Below are positions 15,541 to 25,051 of a stretch of 64,000 bases of DNA, piece after piece. Made by a program: the position numbers and the translations under genes. The stretch spans positions 1 through 64,000 of the forward strand of contig JBNKFV010000031.1 in NCBI GenBank assembly GCA_050289485.1. Direction: 5' to 3'. The notes under the pieces are model-generated. The model saw only the letters and a list, made by a program, of their open reading frames with translations. It did no database searches and was not told where the DNA came from. Within the stretch, counting starts at the first letter, position 1. Every line of letters starts with the position of its first letter. The stretch comes from JBNKFV01 sp050289485. Its GTDB lineage: Bacteria > Pseudomonadota > Gammaproteobacteria > Pseudomonadales > Cellvibrionaceae.

Positions 15541-16709
15541 GTTTCGCGGCGCAAATAAAAGTTCGCGCAACCTATATGCGTGGGGGCACCAGTAAAGGTG
15601 TATTTTTCTGTAGGGAAGACTTGCCTGATTTTGCCAAAGCGCCAGGCACCGCACGCGATAATTTTTTGTCGCGCGTGATTGGCAGCCCCGACCCCTATGA
15701 AAAACAAATCGACGGTATGGGCGGCGCGTCGTCCAGTACCAGTAAAACCGTTATTCTTGATAAAAGCACGCGCGCGGATCACGATGTTGATTATTATTTT
15801 GGTCAAGTTGCGATCGATAAGCCATTTGTCGATTGGAGCGGTAACTGTGGCAATTTAACCGCTGCGGTAGGGGCATTTGCCATTAGCCGAGGTTTGGTTG
15901 ATGCTAGCCGTGTACCTGCCAATGGCATTGCCACCGTGCGTATTTGGCAGGCCAATATTGAAAAAACGATTGTGGCTCATATTCCCATTACCCATGGCCA
16001 GGTGCAGGAAACCGGTGATTTTGAACTCGATGGAGTTACGTTCCCGGCAGCCGAGGTGGCTATCGAGTTCTGGGATCCTGCCGACGGTGAAGGGGCGATG
16101 TTTCCTACTGGCAATATCGTTGACCCATTGCATGTGCCGGGTGTTGGCGACTTTGAAGCCACGTTGATTAATGCCGGCATACCCACGATTTTTCTGCGTG
16201 CTGAAGATTTGGGATATACCGGTACCGAATTGCAGAGCGCAATCAATAACGATTTAGACGCTCTTGCTCGTATCGAAACTATTCGCGCACACGGCGCGAT
16301 TAAAATGGGGCTGATTAAGCATATCGACGAAGCAGCAACACGGCAGCATACGCCGAAGATTGCGTTTGTAGCGCCTGCGCACACCTATACATCATCCAGT
16401 GGTAAGGTGATTACTACAGACGACATTGATGTGTGTGTGCGGGCTATGTCGATGGGCAAATTGCATCACGCTATGATGGGTACGGCGGCAGTAGCGATTG
16501 CCGCCGCTGCAGCGGTGCCCGGCACGTTGGTGAACCTGGCCGCCGGTGGCGGTGAGCGCAATGAGGTACGTTTTGGCCACCCTTCGGGTTTGTTACGAGT
16601 GGGTGCGCAAGCCGTCTATGACAATAACCAGTGGCAAATTACCAAAGCAGTGATGAGTCGCAGTGCGCGGGTGCTAATGGACGGTTGGGTATACGTACCG
16701 GGCGAATAA
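15537..16709 (+). CDS. prpF: 2-methylaconitate cis-trans isomerase
   Basis: A 390-residue protein of the PrpF family (diaminopimelate-epimerase fold). It isomerises the AcnD product, trans-2-methylaconitate, to the cis form used by aconitase. The N-terminal RATYMRGGTSKGVFF and the GGASSSTSKT segment are characteristic. The start overlaps the acnD stop (ATGA), so translation is probably coupled. Last gene of the operon, followed by a strong bidirectional terminator. Confidence 0.97.
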   Translation: MSFAAQIKVRATYMRGGTSKGVFFCREDLPDFAKAPGTARDNFLSRVIGSPDPYEKQIDGMGGASSSTSKTVILDKSTRADHDVDYYFGQVAIDKPFVDWSGNCGNLTAAVGAFAISRGLVDASRVPANGIATVRIWQANIEKTIVAHIPITHGQVQETGDFELDGVTFPAAEVAIEFWDPADGEGAMFPTGNIVDPLHVPGVGDFEATLINAGIPTIFLRAEDLGYTGTELQSAINNDLDALARIETIRAHGAIKMGLIKHIDEAATRQHTPKIAFVAPAHTYTSSSGKVITTDDIDVCVRAMSMGKLHHAMMGTAAVAIAAAAAVPGTLVNLAAGGGERNEVRFGHPSGLLRVGAQAVYDNNQWQITKAVMSRSARVLMDGWVYVPGE

Positions 16710-16726
16710 ACTGGTCTTGACGTAAT

Positions 16727-16755
16727 AAAAACGCCTGCAGATGCAGGCGTTTTTT
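16727..16755. terminator. bidirectional terminator between prpF and rho
   Basis: A near-perfect stem (ACGCCTGCA with TGCAGGCGT, 16731-16750) has six Ts on the plus strand and a T-rich tract on the minus strand. It serves both convergent genes. Confidence 0.85.
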
Positions 16756-16785
16756 GGGTGGACCGAAACTTACTTGCGCTTCAGT

Positions 16786-18045
16786 TTATTTCCGTTTCAT
16801 TGACTGGAAGAATTCGTCGTTGGTTTTAAAGTCTTTCAGCTTGTCGACCAAGAATTCTGTTGCGGCTACGTCTTCCATATCGTGCAGCAGCTTACGCAGA
16901 ATCCATACCCGTTGCATCTCGTCCTCTTTCATCAGCAAGTCTTCACGACGTGTGCCAGAACGACGTACGTTAATGGCTGGGTAAACACGTCTTTCGGCCA
17001 TCTTACGGTCGAGGTGTAGTTCCAGGTTACCGGTACCTTTAAATTCTTCGTAAATAACTTCGTCCATTTTTGAACCGGTGTCGATCAGTGCGGTGGCCAT
17101 AATGCTTAGGCTGCCGCCTTCTTCAATGTTACGGGCAGCACCAAAGAAGCGTTTTGGCCGCTCAAGCGCGTGAGCATCCACGCCACCGGTTAATACTTTA
17201 CCGGATGAAGGAATAACCGTGTTGTAAGCACGGGCCAGGCGGGTGATAGAGTCGAGCAGGATAATCACATCCTTTTTGTGCTCAACCAAACGCTTGGCGC
17301 GCTCGATAACCATTTCGGCGACTTGAACGTGGCGCGATGGGGGTTCGTCGAAGGTAGACGCTACCACTTCGCCACGTACAGAGCGTTGCATTTCGGTAAC
17401 CTCTTCTGGGCGTTCATCAATCAGCAGAACAATTAAATGGCATTCCGGGTTATTGCGCGTAATGGCCTGCGCAATATTCTGCATCATAATGGTTTTACCG
17501 GCTTTCGGTGGTGCCACAATCAAACCACGTTGGCCTTTGCCAATCGGTGAAATCAGATCAATGATGCGGCCGGTCAGGTCTTCAGTAGAGCCATTGCCCG
17601 CTTCGAGTGGGAGGCGTTCGTCTGGAAAAAGCGGTGTCAGGTTTTCAAAAAGAATTTTGTGCTTGGAGTTTTCTGGCTTGTCGAAGTTAATCTCATTAAC
17701 TTTCAATAAGGCAAAGTAGCGTTCACCTTCTTTGGGAGGGCGAATCTTGCCAGAAATGGTATCGCCAGTACGCAGGTTAAAGCGTCGGATCTGGCTGGGG
17801 GATACATAAATATCGTCTGGGCCTGCGAGATACGAGCTGTCTGCAGAACGCAAAAAGCCAAAACCGTCTTGAAGAATTTCGAGTACGCCATCACCGTAAA
17901 TATCTTCACCACTTTTGGCGTGGCGCTTAAGAATATTAAAAATGATGTCTTGTTTGCGCGAACGGGCGAGGTTTTCCATGCCCATTTCTTTCGCAATGCC
18001 GATGAGTTCTTCAATGGGTTTTGTTTTCAGGTCGGTTAAATTCAT
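16786..18045 (-). CDS. rho: transcription termination factor Rho
   Basis: The 419-residue hexameric RNA-dependent ATPase that terminates transcription. It has an N-terminal helical domain, an RNA-binding cold-shock fold (GFGFLRS near 61-67), Walker A APPKAGKT (178-185), and a Walker B (VIILLDS) near 265. The length equals that of E. coli Rho (419). It lies downstream of trxA in the same orientation, the usual gammaproteobacterial arrangement, but after a 453-nt gap that acts as a leader. There is no strong ribosome site before the ATG. Confidence 0.98.
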   Translation of the reverse strand: MNLTDLKTKPIEELIGIAKEMGMENLARSRKQDIIFNILKRHAKSGEDIYGDGVLEILQDGFGFLRSADSSYLAGPDDIYVSPSQIRRFNLRTGDTISGKIRPPKEGERYFALLKVNEINFDKPENSKHKILFENLTPLFPDERLPLEAGNGSTEDLTGRIIDLISPIGKGQRGLIVAPPKAGKTIMMQNIAQAITRNNPECHLIVLLIDERPEEVTEMQRSVRGEVVASTFDEPPSRHVQVAEMVIERAKRLVEHKKDVIILLDSITRLARAYNTVIPSSGKVLTGGVDAHALERPKRFFGAARNIEEGGSLSIMATALIDTGSKMDEVIYEEFKGTGNLELHLDRKMAERRVYPAINVRRSGTRREDLLMKEDEMQRVWILRKLLHDMEDVAATEFLVDKLKDFKTNDEFFQSMKRK

Positions 18046-18498
18046 AAGATCGGATTAATTTAGATTGGTAAAGAAATGCGGTAGAACACAGCCGCTTTAA
18101 TAGATAGTTAGTGATAAAAATAATATGTCGACTGAACGTCGGGAACTGCCCTTGAAATTGTTATTACACACATCCTGCCACCATGATGTTGAGCCTGCAG
18201 ACATACAACCACGCAATGCCAACTGCAACAACTCGTTCACACATAGAGTAAAGCGGTACCAGATAAATTGCTGGAAATTACTTCACGGGGTATAGCAGGG
18301 GAATCGCCCTTTCCTGTTGTTAGGTGGTTGTGTAGCAGAGGGAGGGGGCGAAACAGATACTTGCAGTATAGCCACAATTAACTTCAAGTGCAAAAAATGA
18401 TCTTGACTTGAAGCTGTAGGCCAGATCTTAGGCCAGATGCGCTGCAGTTTGCAAGTTAAAACCACAGTTTATCTGGCCCTTGGCCTCACAAATAATGC
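18046..18498 (-). promoter_or_regulatory. long rho leader with a C-rich, rut-like stretch
   Basis: The 453-nt gap between trxA and rho holds no convincing gene. On the minus strand the segment at 18312-18350 reads C-rich and G-poor with CCACC and CCCCCTCCC runs, the composition Rho loads on. In E. coli rho is autoregulated by termination in its leader; the same is inferred here. A 60-codon frame at 18283-18465 lies in it but has no ribosome site and ends in this C-rich part. Confidence 0.45.
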
Positions 18499-18825
18499 CT
18501 AGAGGTTGCCTTCAACAAAGTCTTTCAACTGAGTTTTCGACAGTGCACCCACTTTGGTGGCTTCCAGCGTACCGTTTTTGAATACCATCAGTGTAGGAAT
18601 ACCGCGGATGCCGTATTTGGCCGGGGTTTCCTTATTGGCGTCTACATCCATTTTGCAAATGGTCACTTTGCCAGCGTATTCGTCTGCCAATTCATCGAGA
18701 ACTGGTGCAATCATTTTGCACGGGCCACACCATGCTGCCCAGAAGTCCACTAATACGGGGCCTTCTGCGTTAATGACATCCTGTTCGAAGCTGGCATCGG
18801 TTACGTGAATGATGGCGTCGCTCAT
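18499..18825 (-). CDS. trxA: thioredoxin 1
   Basis: The 108-residue cytoplasmic disulfide reductase, reduced by thioredoxin reductase. The active site WCGPC is at 32-36 and the cis-proline loop GIRGIPTLMVF at about 73-83. The length matches TrxA exactly. A GGAG ribosome site precedes the ATG. It sits directly upstream of rho, as in most gammaproteobacteria. Confidence 0.98.
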   Translation of the reverse strand: MSDAIIHVTDASFEQDVINAEGPVLVDFWAAWCGPCKMIAPVLDELADEYAGKVTICKMDVDANKETPAKYGIRGIPTLMVFKNGTLEATKVGALSKTQLKDFVEGNL

Positions 18826-18951
18826 AAGAATTCTCCAGGTTAAAATCTGTTCGGCTAAGCGAGAAAGGACAGCATGATAAGGACTGCCGCGTTATTGCAC
18901 AAGTGCTTTCTCTGTACGCTACCGTGCTAAATATGGCACACACGAGGCTAT

Positions 18952-21024
18952 TTATCCGCCTAATTGCAGCAGTAATTGCGACTGTACCGCAGTGCTCAGA
19001 TCACCTTCCAGGTTGTTGCTGTAGTTACCGTCGGCATCGAGAATCCAACTGCTGCGGGTGTCGGCCAAATACAGGTTGAGTTCGTCAAGCACGCGCTTGG
19101 CAAGTTTTTCCTGGCCGATTGGAAAGCAGGTTTCAACCCGACGGTTGAGATTGCGCTCCATTAAGTCGGCACTGGCGCAGTAGACTTGTGGGTCGCTGTT
19201 GGCAAAGTAAAATACGCGGGTATGCTCTAAAAAACGACCGATAATCGAGCGCACCTGGATATTGTCAGATACACCGGGTATCCCAGGACGCAGGCAGCAC
19301 ATCCCACGCACAATCAAGTCGATTTGCACCCCGGCCTGTGAGGCACGATACAGGCTTTGAATGATTTCGGGTTCAGTGAGGCCGTTGGCCTTGATGATAA
19401 TGCGGCCTTGCTTGCCTTCCTGCGTTGCGGCACTTTCCTGCTCAATCAGCCGTATCAATTTTCGTTTCATGGTAAACGGGGCACTGAGTACCTTGCGAAT
19501 GCGCTCGGCCTTACCCATACCCGTGAGTTGCTGGAATAACTTGTGAACGTCGGCGGCTAAATCCGGGTCGGCAGACAACAGGCCGTAGTCGGTATACAGG
19601 CGGGCGGTTCCACTGTGGTAGTTACCGGTACCCAGGTGTACGTAGCGCTTGAGGCCATCGGGTTCGCGACGCACGATCAGTAGCATTTTGGCGTGGGTTT
19701 TGTAGCCCACCACGCCATATACCACCACGGCGCCAGCTTCCTGCAGGCGGCTTGCCAGTTCGAGATTTTCCTCTTCATCGAAGCGGGCGCGCAGTTCCAC
19801 TACGGCGGTGACTTCCTTGCCGTTACGGGCGGCGTCGACCAGTGCCTCGACCACGGGTGATTGTGCACCGGTGCGATACAAGGTTTGTTTTATCGCCAGC
19901 ACGTTGGGGTCTTTACTGGCCTGGCGTAGCAACTCAATCACCGGGTGAAAGGATTCGAAAGGGTGGTGCAGGAGGAAGTCCTGCTGCCGAATGGCGTCAA
20001 AAATATTACGGCTGGGTGCCAGCCCCTTGGGCGTACTGGCCTTAAATGCAGGATACAGCAAATCTGGCCGGTTGAGCATGTCGGGCAGACGCATTAAGCG
20101 TTTCAGATTTACCGGGCCATTGACCTGATACAGTTCTTTTTCGGTCAGGCCGGTTTCTTCCAGCAAAAATTTCACCAGCTCTTCGGGACAGTTGTCGGCC
20201 ACTTCCAGGCGTACGCCGTTACCGAAGCGGCGTGAGTGCAACTCGCCTTTCAGTGCCAGTGCCAGGTCTTCAACACCCTCAGTGTCCACATCGAGGTCGG
20301 CGTTACGTGTCAGCCGAAACTGGTAAGAGCCTTTGACGGTCATGCCCGGAAACAGACGGTGTGCATGGGCGTGAATCATTGACGACAAAAACACGAAGTT
20401 GTCGCCGGGCGGGCACAGTTCGTCAGGTATGCGAATCATGCGCGGTAGAGATCGAGGCGCTGGCACAATGGCCAAACCGGTATCGCGGCCAAAGGCATCT
20501 TTGCCTTCTAGGCTAACAATAAAGTTGAGACTCTTGTTCACCAGCCGCGGAAATGGGTGGGCGGGGTCGAGCCCAATAGGGCTGGTCACGGGCAATATTT
20601 CATTGCGCACGTATTCTTCGATCCAGGCGGCTTGTTCTGGGGTCCAGTCGTCACGGCGCAAAAAGCGGATATTCTCTTTTTCCAGTGACGGTAGAATCAC
20701 GTCATTTAAAATCTGGTACTGTTCTTCAACGATTTCGTGGCATACCAGGCTTATCTGGTCGAGTACATCTGGCGGATAAAGACCGTCCGGGCCGGCCATT
20801 TCACGGTCTAACTGAATACGTGAACGCAGACCTGCCACGCGAATTTCGAAGAATTCATCAAGGTTTGAGCTGAAAATCACCAGAAACTTGAGCCGTTCCA
20901 GCAATGGATGGTCATCCAGTGCTTGAGCCAGAACCCGTTGGTTAAACTTCAGGTGACTCAGTTCGCGATTGATGTAAAACGCTGGGTTGTCCAGCGGCAG
21001 ATCCGGCACTATTTGCTTATTCAT
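18952..21024 (-). CDS. ppk1: polyphosphate kinase 1
   Basis: A 690-residue membrane-associated kinase making inorganic polyphosphate from ATP. I start it at the ATG at 21024 (MNKQIVPDLPLDNP); the frame runs 58 codons further upstream, but that part is unlike the family and crosses a repeat. It has N-terminal, head and two C-terminal phospholipase-D-like domains. His463 in the HLGTGNYHSGTARLYTDYG segment is the expected phosphorylated histidine, and ARFDEEENLELA is another conserved block. The length agrees with Pseudomonas and E. coli PPK1 (about 690). The pho-linked partner ppx is not here; a hybrid sensor kinase is the upstream neighbour. Confidence 0.95.
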   Translation of the reverse strand: MNKQIVPDLPLDNPAFYINRELSHLKFNQRVLAQALDDHPLLERLKFLVIFSSNLDEFFEIRVAGLRSRIQLDREMAGPDGLYPPDVLDQISLVCHEIVEEQYQILNDVILPSLEKENIRFLRRDDWTPEQAAWIEEYVRNEILPVTSPIGLDPAHPFPRLVNKSLNFIVSLEGKDAFGRDTGLAIVPAPRSLPRMIRIPDELCPPGDNFVFLSSMIHAHAHRLFPGMTVKGSYQFRLTRNADLDVDTEGVEDLALALKGELHSRRFGNGVRLEVADNCPEELVKFLLEETGLTEKELYQVNGPVNLKRLMRLPDMLNRPDLLYPAFKASTPKGLAPSRNIFDAIRQQDFLLHHPFESFHPVIELLRQASKDPNVLAIKQTLYRTGAQSPVVEALVDAARNGKEVTAVVELRARFDEEENLELASRLQEAGAVVVYGVVGYKTHAKMLLIVRREPDGLKRYVHLGTGNYHSGTARLYTDYGLLSADPDLAADVHKLFQQLTGMGKAERIRKVLSAPFTMKRKLIRLIEQESAATQEGKQGRIIIKANGLTEPEIIQSLYRASQAGVQIDLIVRGMCCLRPGIPGVSDNIQVRSIIGRFLEHTRVFYFANSDPQVYCASADLMERNLNRRVETCFPIGQEKLAKRVLDELNLYLADTRSSWILDADGNYSNNLEGDLSTAVQSQLLLQLGG

Positions 21025-21087
21025 TCCGTTACTACGTGAGGCGAGTGGCAGCGTAAGCGCTGAGATATTTAAAAAACAATGTACGAC

Positions 21088-21239
21088 TATTAACCCGGCA
21101 AGAAAATAGATCTTCTGTTTTTTTGTTGCACGTTTTGGAAATATTGGCAGAATTTTGCGAAATCCCTTGTATTTCCAATGCTTAGGCGGCGCGTCCATGC
21201 GCCGCTGATTAACCCGACAATGATGCTTGCCGGGTTAAT
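21088..21239. repeat. cluster of short palindromes between the sensor kinase and ppk1 (REP-like)
   Basis: A 32-nt palindrome (21208-21239, stem ATTAACCCG..CGGGTTAAT) lies beside a GCGGCGC/GCGCCGC hairpin (21186-21205). An 18-nt half copy starting CTATTAACCCGGCAAG is at 21088-21105. A nearly identical 32-nt palindrome, inverted, occurs between pilU and ruvX. No T-tract follows, so a REP-like dispersed element fits better than a terminator. Confidence 0.55.
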
Positions 21240-21331
21240 ATGTTTCAATGCTATGCAAGTACTGTTGCACTTAAATGACAATCCTCACGCCGCACGGTTC
21301 AATGGTAGCCGTGCAGTGTGTCACTCAGGCC

Positions 21332-23755
21332 CTAGCTCAACGCTTTTGGTGCAGTAATGATTATGTTGAGTTTTTCGAGCATTTTGGTCAGCTCTGCCAA
21401 CGTGATGGGCTTGTGCATAAAATCGTTCATACCGCAGGCAAAAACCGCTTCTTTGTGCTCTTGCAGAGCGTGGGCTGTGAGCGCCACGATGGTAACGGCC
21501 TGCAGGCTGTTTTCTTTTTCCCATTTGCGTATTTCGCGCGTAGCCTCAAAGCCATCCATCTCGGGCATTTCGCAGTCCATTAAAATAAAATCGAAGCGCT
21601 GGTCACTTTGCTGTACGGCTTTTACCGCCTGTAGCCCATTTTCGACCAGAATGGGTTTTATGTGAAGCTTGCCCAGCAGTCCTTTGATGACCATGCGGTT
21701 AACATTGTTGTCTTCAACCACCAGTACATTCAAGCTGCTCAGGTAAGTTAGATCTGTGTTGCCGCTGGTGTATTCTTGTTTGCCTACACGCTTGTCGCTG
21801 AGTTTCGCCATTTCCAGTTTTAGCCGCGACAGTGATACGGGTTTTCGTAACACACTGACAATATTGCTCGACTCCAGTACATCCTGATTAAACGTTTGGT
21901 TGGAACCGGTCAGCAGAAACATGGGCGGGGGGCTGTTTTTATAAAAGGTACTGATATTTTTAGCGAGGGTAAGGCCGTCGTTATCCGGTAAGATGACATC
22001 CAGTGAAATAAAGTCGAAGGGCTGGTGAGAATGCGCTGTCTCGGTGATGGCCTTTATGGCCGCCTGAGCTGTTGATACGGCCACACTTTGCATTTCCCAG
22101 CTGCGGCAATGGTGCTGGAAAACCGTGGTGAGCATTTCATTATCTTCTACAATCAAAATGCGTTTGCCGCGCAAGGCCTTGGCAATTTGCTGGGCTGACA
22201 TGTCTTGCACTTCGATATCGCTGTAGGGCAGTACAGCGGTAAACCAAAACGTTGAGCCGTGCTCAGGTTCGCTGTGCACCCCAATCTCACCGCCCATCAG
22301 CTGGGCCAGTTGCTTACAGATGGCAAGCCCTAGGCCAGTACCACCATATTTACGGGTCGTAGAGCTGTTCGCCTGGCTAAACGATTGAAACAAACGCTGG
22401 ATGGCGTCTTCCGCGATACCAATGCCGCTGTCTTGCACTGAAAAACGAATGACCGGGGTGCCGTCTTCCTGGGTAGCGACCAGCTCGGCTTCCAGCAATA
22501 CGTAGCCTTCATTGGTAAATTTGAAGGCGTTACCCAACAGGTTGATGAGAATCTGACGCAAGCGCGTAGGGTCACCTTTCAGTTGCGTTGGCGTACCGGG
22601 TTTGACGCTGGCAATCAGCTCCATGTCGCGTTTGTTGGCGGTAGCGCCAAACAGCTGAATACAATCTTCCAGCAGACTCTCGAGATCGAAGGACGTCGAC
22701 TCCAGTTCCATTTTACCGGCTTCGATTTTTGAGTAATCCAAAATGTCATTAATAATGTCGATGAGGCTTTCACCACTACGGTGAATAATGTCGAGGTAAT
22801 GGCGCTGGGTGTCATTGAGCGGCGTGTCGCGCAGCAGTTCCACCATGCCAATCACCCCGTTCATCGGGGTTCTAATTTCGTGGCTCATGGTGGCCAGAAA
22901 CTGGCTTTTGGCTTTATTGGCGGCTTCAGCTTCGTTTTGTTGCCGTTGAGACGCGAGCTTTTCTTCTTTTTCGGTCAGTAAGGCTGTCTCGATTTGGTGT
23001 CTTTTTTCGATATCTTCTAATAATGACATGCGCATCTGGTTAATGGCGCTAACAACGTTATCCAGTTCGTCAGGTTCGTCTGCGGCGGGTTTATTGCGCT
23101 TGAGAGCCAATTCTTTCGACAGCCCGTCTAACTTCAGGCTACGCGCATATTGAGCGATGGTTTCAATATGTTTGGTCAGCAGGGCGCGAATCAACAACAA
23201 AATGACCAGTGAAATGATCAAAGTTTTGGTGCCTTGTAGCAGCGCAATAAACTTGGCCCGATCCCACAGCTTAGAGTACACATTGCTCAGGCTGGCGGTG
23301 ATATAGAGTGTGCCTAGGTCTTGGTCGGTTGTGTTGTCGTCCTCATATTTGAGCTGGAATTCCTTCACTAAAATAGCATTGGAGAAACTGGTTTGGTTAT
23401 GGCGGTCGTCGACTTCTTCCATCTGCGGCGAGCTGGCGGTCATGGTTTGCACGCGGTTGTTCCAGTCATGCCACACCACCGTGACTTTTACCACGTCACG
23501 TAGATCCAACAAGCTGTGGATTTGGATGTTGAGTTGCTCTTCATCGAACCCCCAGAGGCTTTTGGTAATACTGGGAATACTGCTGACACGGACCTGATCG
23601 AGACGTTTTTCCAGCGATTCAATATCGTCGCGGAAATTGGCGTATAGCTGCAGCAGTATGGCAACAAGGGTGATGAGAGAACTGGTCAGTAACACCAAGC
23701 CCAGTAAGCGCGTGGCGATAGGGTTTTCACGACGATAGCGGACAAGATCAAACAT
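21332..23755 (-). CDS. membrane-bound hybrid sensor histidine kinase with two receiver domains
   Basis: An 807-residue two-component hybrid kinase. Helix 1 is at about 16-40, followed by a periplasmic sensor (about 41-183) without a recognised domain and helix 2 at about 184-203. A HAMP-like linker and coiled coil lead to HisKA with phospho-His292 (MSHEIRTPMNG) and a HATPase domain (GTGLGLAICKQLAQLMGG). Two receivers follow, with expected phospho-aspartates Asp586 (SLDVILPD) and Asp727 (MDCEMPEMDG). No Hpt domain is present, so it needs a separate phosphotransfer protein and regulator, as in BarA/GacS-type systems. Receiver 1 is the more divergent. Its signal and target are unknown. Confidence 0.9.
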   Translation of the reverse strand: MFDLVRYRRENPIATRLLGLVLLTSSLITLVAILLQLYANFRDDIESLEKRLDQVRVSSIPSITKSLWGFDEEQLNIQIHSLLDLRDVVKVTVVWHDWNNRVQTMTASSPQMEEVDDRHNQTSFSNAILVKEFQLKYEDDNTTDQDLGTLYITASLSNVYSKLWDRAKFIALLQGTKTLIISLVILLLIRALLTKHIETIAQYARSLKLDGLSKELALKRNKPAADEPDELDNVVSAINQMRMSLLEDIEKRHQIETALLTEKEEKLASQRQQNEAEAANKAKSQFLATMSHEIRTPMNGVIGMVELLRDTPLNDTQRHYLDIIHRSGESLIDIINDILDYSKIEAGKMELESTSFDLESLLEDCIQLFGATANKRDMELIASVKPGTPTQLKGDPTRLRQILINLLGNAFKFTNEGYVLLEAELVATQEDGTPVIRFSVQDSGIGIAEDAIQRLFQSFSQANSSTTRKYGGTGLGLAICKQLAQLMGGEIGVHSEPEHGSTFWFTAVLPYSDIEVQDMSAQQIAKALRGKRILIVEDNEMLTTVFQHHCRSWEMQSVAVSTAQAAIKAITETAHSHQPFDFISLDVILPDNDGLTLAKNISTFYKNSPPPMFLLTGSNQTFNQDVLESSNIVSVLRKPVSLSRLKLEMAKLSDKRVGKQEYTSGNTDLTYLSSLNVLVVEDNNVNRMVIKGLLGKLHIKPILVENGLQAVKAVQQSDQRFDFILMDCEMPEMDGFEATREIRKWEKENSLQAVTIVALTAHALQEHKEAVFACGMNDFMHKPITLAELTKMLEKLNIIITAPKALS

Positions 23756-23866
23756 TCCAGGAGAAGGCCTTAGTCATCATCAATAGAGCGTGCCGGAGTT
23801 ATACCTGAGAGTTATACCTGAGTGTAGCATCCGCCGCCATACTGCGTAGTGTTATTCTCGTTGAGG

Positions 23867-25042
23867 TTATTGTTGCTGAGCACCTGCGGGGAGATCCATA
23901 AAGTGCTCCAGCACATCATTTAAAAAACGCTGCCCTAGTTGGGTTGTGGCAAACGTTTGTGGGGTTGAGTGTAACAGCTTTCTCTCCACCAACGGTTGGC
24001 AGTGTGATTGCATTGTGGCGGGGTTGAGGCCGGTGCGTTCCGCAAACAGAGCCCACGCAATAGGCTCATGCAGTCGCAGGGCGTTCATCATAAACTCCAG
24101 GGGCCGTTCGTCGGCCGAGACCTCTGTGACGGAGGCCAGCAAGGCGGCAGGTGCTTGCAGGTAGTGCTCGGGCTGGCGTTTTTTAGCCGTGCGAACAATG
24201 CGGTTGCTACCGGGTAGGGTAATTTTTCCATGAGCGCCTGCACCAATGCCGATGTAGTCGCCAAACAGCCAGTAATTGCGATTATGGCGCGACCCACGGC
24301 CCGGTTGAGAATAGGCTGATACCTCGTAGTGTTGAAACCCGTGCTGTATGAGTAGCTCGTGGCCGTGGTCTTGAATATCTGCCAGGGTATCCGCTACGGG
24401 CAACGCCGGTGGACGGCGATAAAATACGGTGTTGGGTTCAATGGTAAGCTGATACCACGAAAGGTGTTCTGGCTGGTGGCGCAGTGCGGTTTGCAGGTCG
24501 GTTAGTGCTTGTGCGGTGGTTTGTGAAGGCAGGCCGTGCATGAGGTCGAGATTGATATTATTGAATCCCACTGCGCGGGCTTTTTCGATAGCGTGCTCGG
24601 CGTCGCCACCACTGTGAATACGTCCCAGCTGTTGTAAGTGTTCGTTATTAAAGCTCTGAATGCCCATCGACAGCCGGTTGATACCGGCTGTACGGAAACC
24701 GGCGAAACGCGCTTGCTCGAAGGTGCCGGGGTTAGCTTCCAGGGTAATTTCAATAGCGTCGCTAAAACCGATCTGTTTTTCGGCGTGAGCCAGTATTGTG
24801 GCAAACGTTTCTGCCTGAAACAGGCTGGGGGTGCCGCCGCCGATAAATATCGAGCTTAGCTGGCGCCCTTGTACCAGTGGCAGGCTGTGATCCAGGTCAT
24901 TCAACAAGGCTTGCAGATAGGCTGCTTCTGGCAGTTCGTTGTCGGCCTTATGCGAATTGAAATCACAATAGGGGCATTTGCGCACACACCAGGGAATGTG
25001 TATGTACAGGGCGAGTGGTGGTAACTGCAGTGTAGAGGGCAT
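23867..25042 (-). CDS. hemW: heme chaperone HemW (radical SAM)
   Basis: A 391-residue radical SAM protein. CxxxCxxC (Cys19, Cys23, Cys26, in CVRKCPYCDF) binds the 4Fe-4S cluster. The GGGTPSLF and ANPGTF segments are typical of the HemN/HemW family. HemW lacks the N-terminal extension and extra cysteine of the true coproporphyrinogen dehydrogenase HemN and inserts heme into respiratory enzymes. It follows rdgB with a 9-bp gap, the usual order. Confidence 0.93.
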   Translation of the reverse strand: MPSTLQLPPLALYIHIPWCVRKCPYCDFNSHKADNELPEAAYLQALLNDLDHSLPLVQGRQLSSIFIGGGTPSLFQAETFATILAHAEKQIGFSDAIEITLEANPGTFEQARFAGFRTAGINRLSMGIQSFNNEHLQQLGRIHSGGDAEHAIEKARAVGFNNINLDLMHGLPSQTTAQALTDLQTALRHQPEHLSWYQLTIEPNTVFYRRPPALPVADTLADIQDHGHELLIQHGFQHYEVSAYSQPGRGSRHNRNYWLFGDYIGIGAGAHGKITLPGSNRIVRTAKKRQPEHYLQAPAALLASVTEVSADERPLEFMMNALRLHEPIAWALFAERTGLNPATMQSHCQPLVERKLLHSTPQTFATTQLGQRFLNDVLEHFMDLPAGAQQQ

Positions 25043-25051
25043 AGGCTGCAG

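Noticed and set aside
18283..18465. 60-codon frame as a rho leader peptide
   Set aside because: No ribosome site, and the composition follows the C-rich leader; the known E. coli leader peptide is shorter and I see no similarity.
21024..21198. Longer N-terminus for ppk1
   Set aside because: The 58 extra codons cross a palindromic repeat and are unlike PPK1; the internal ATG gives the family length.
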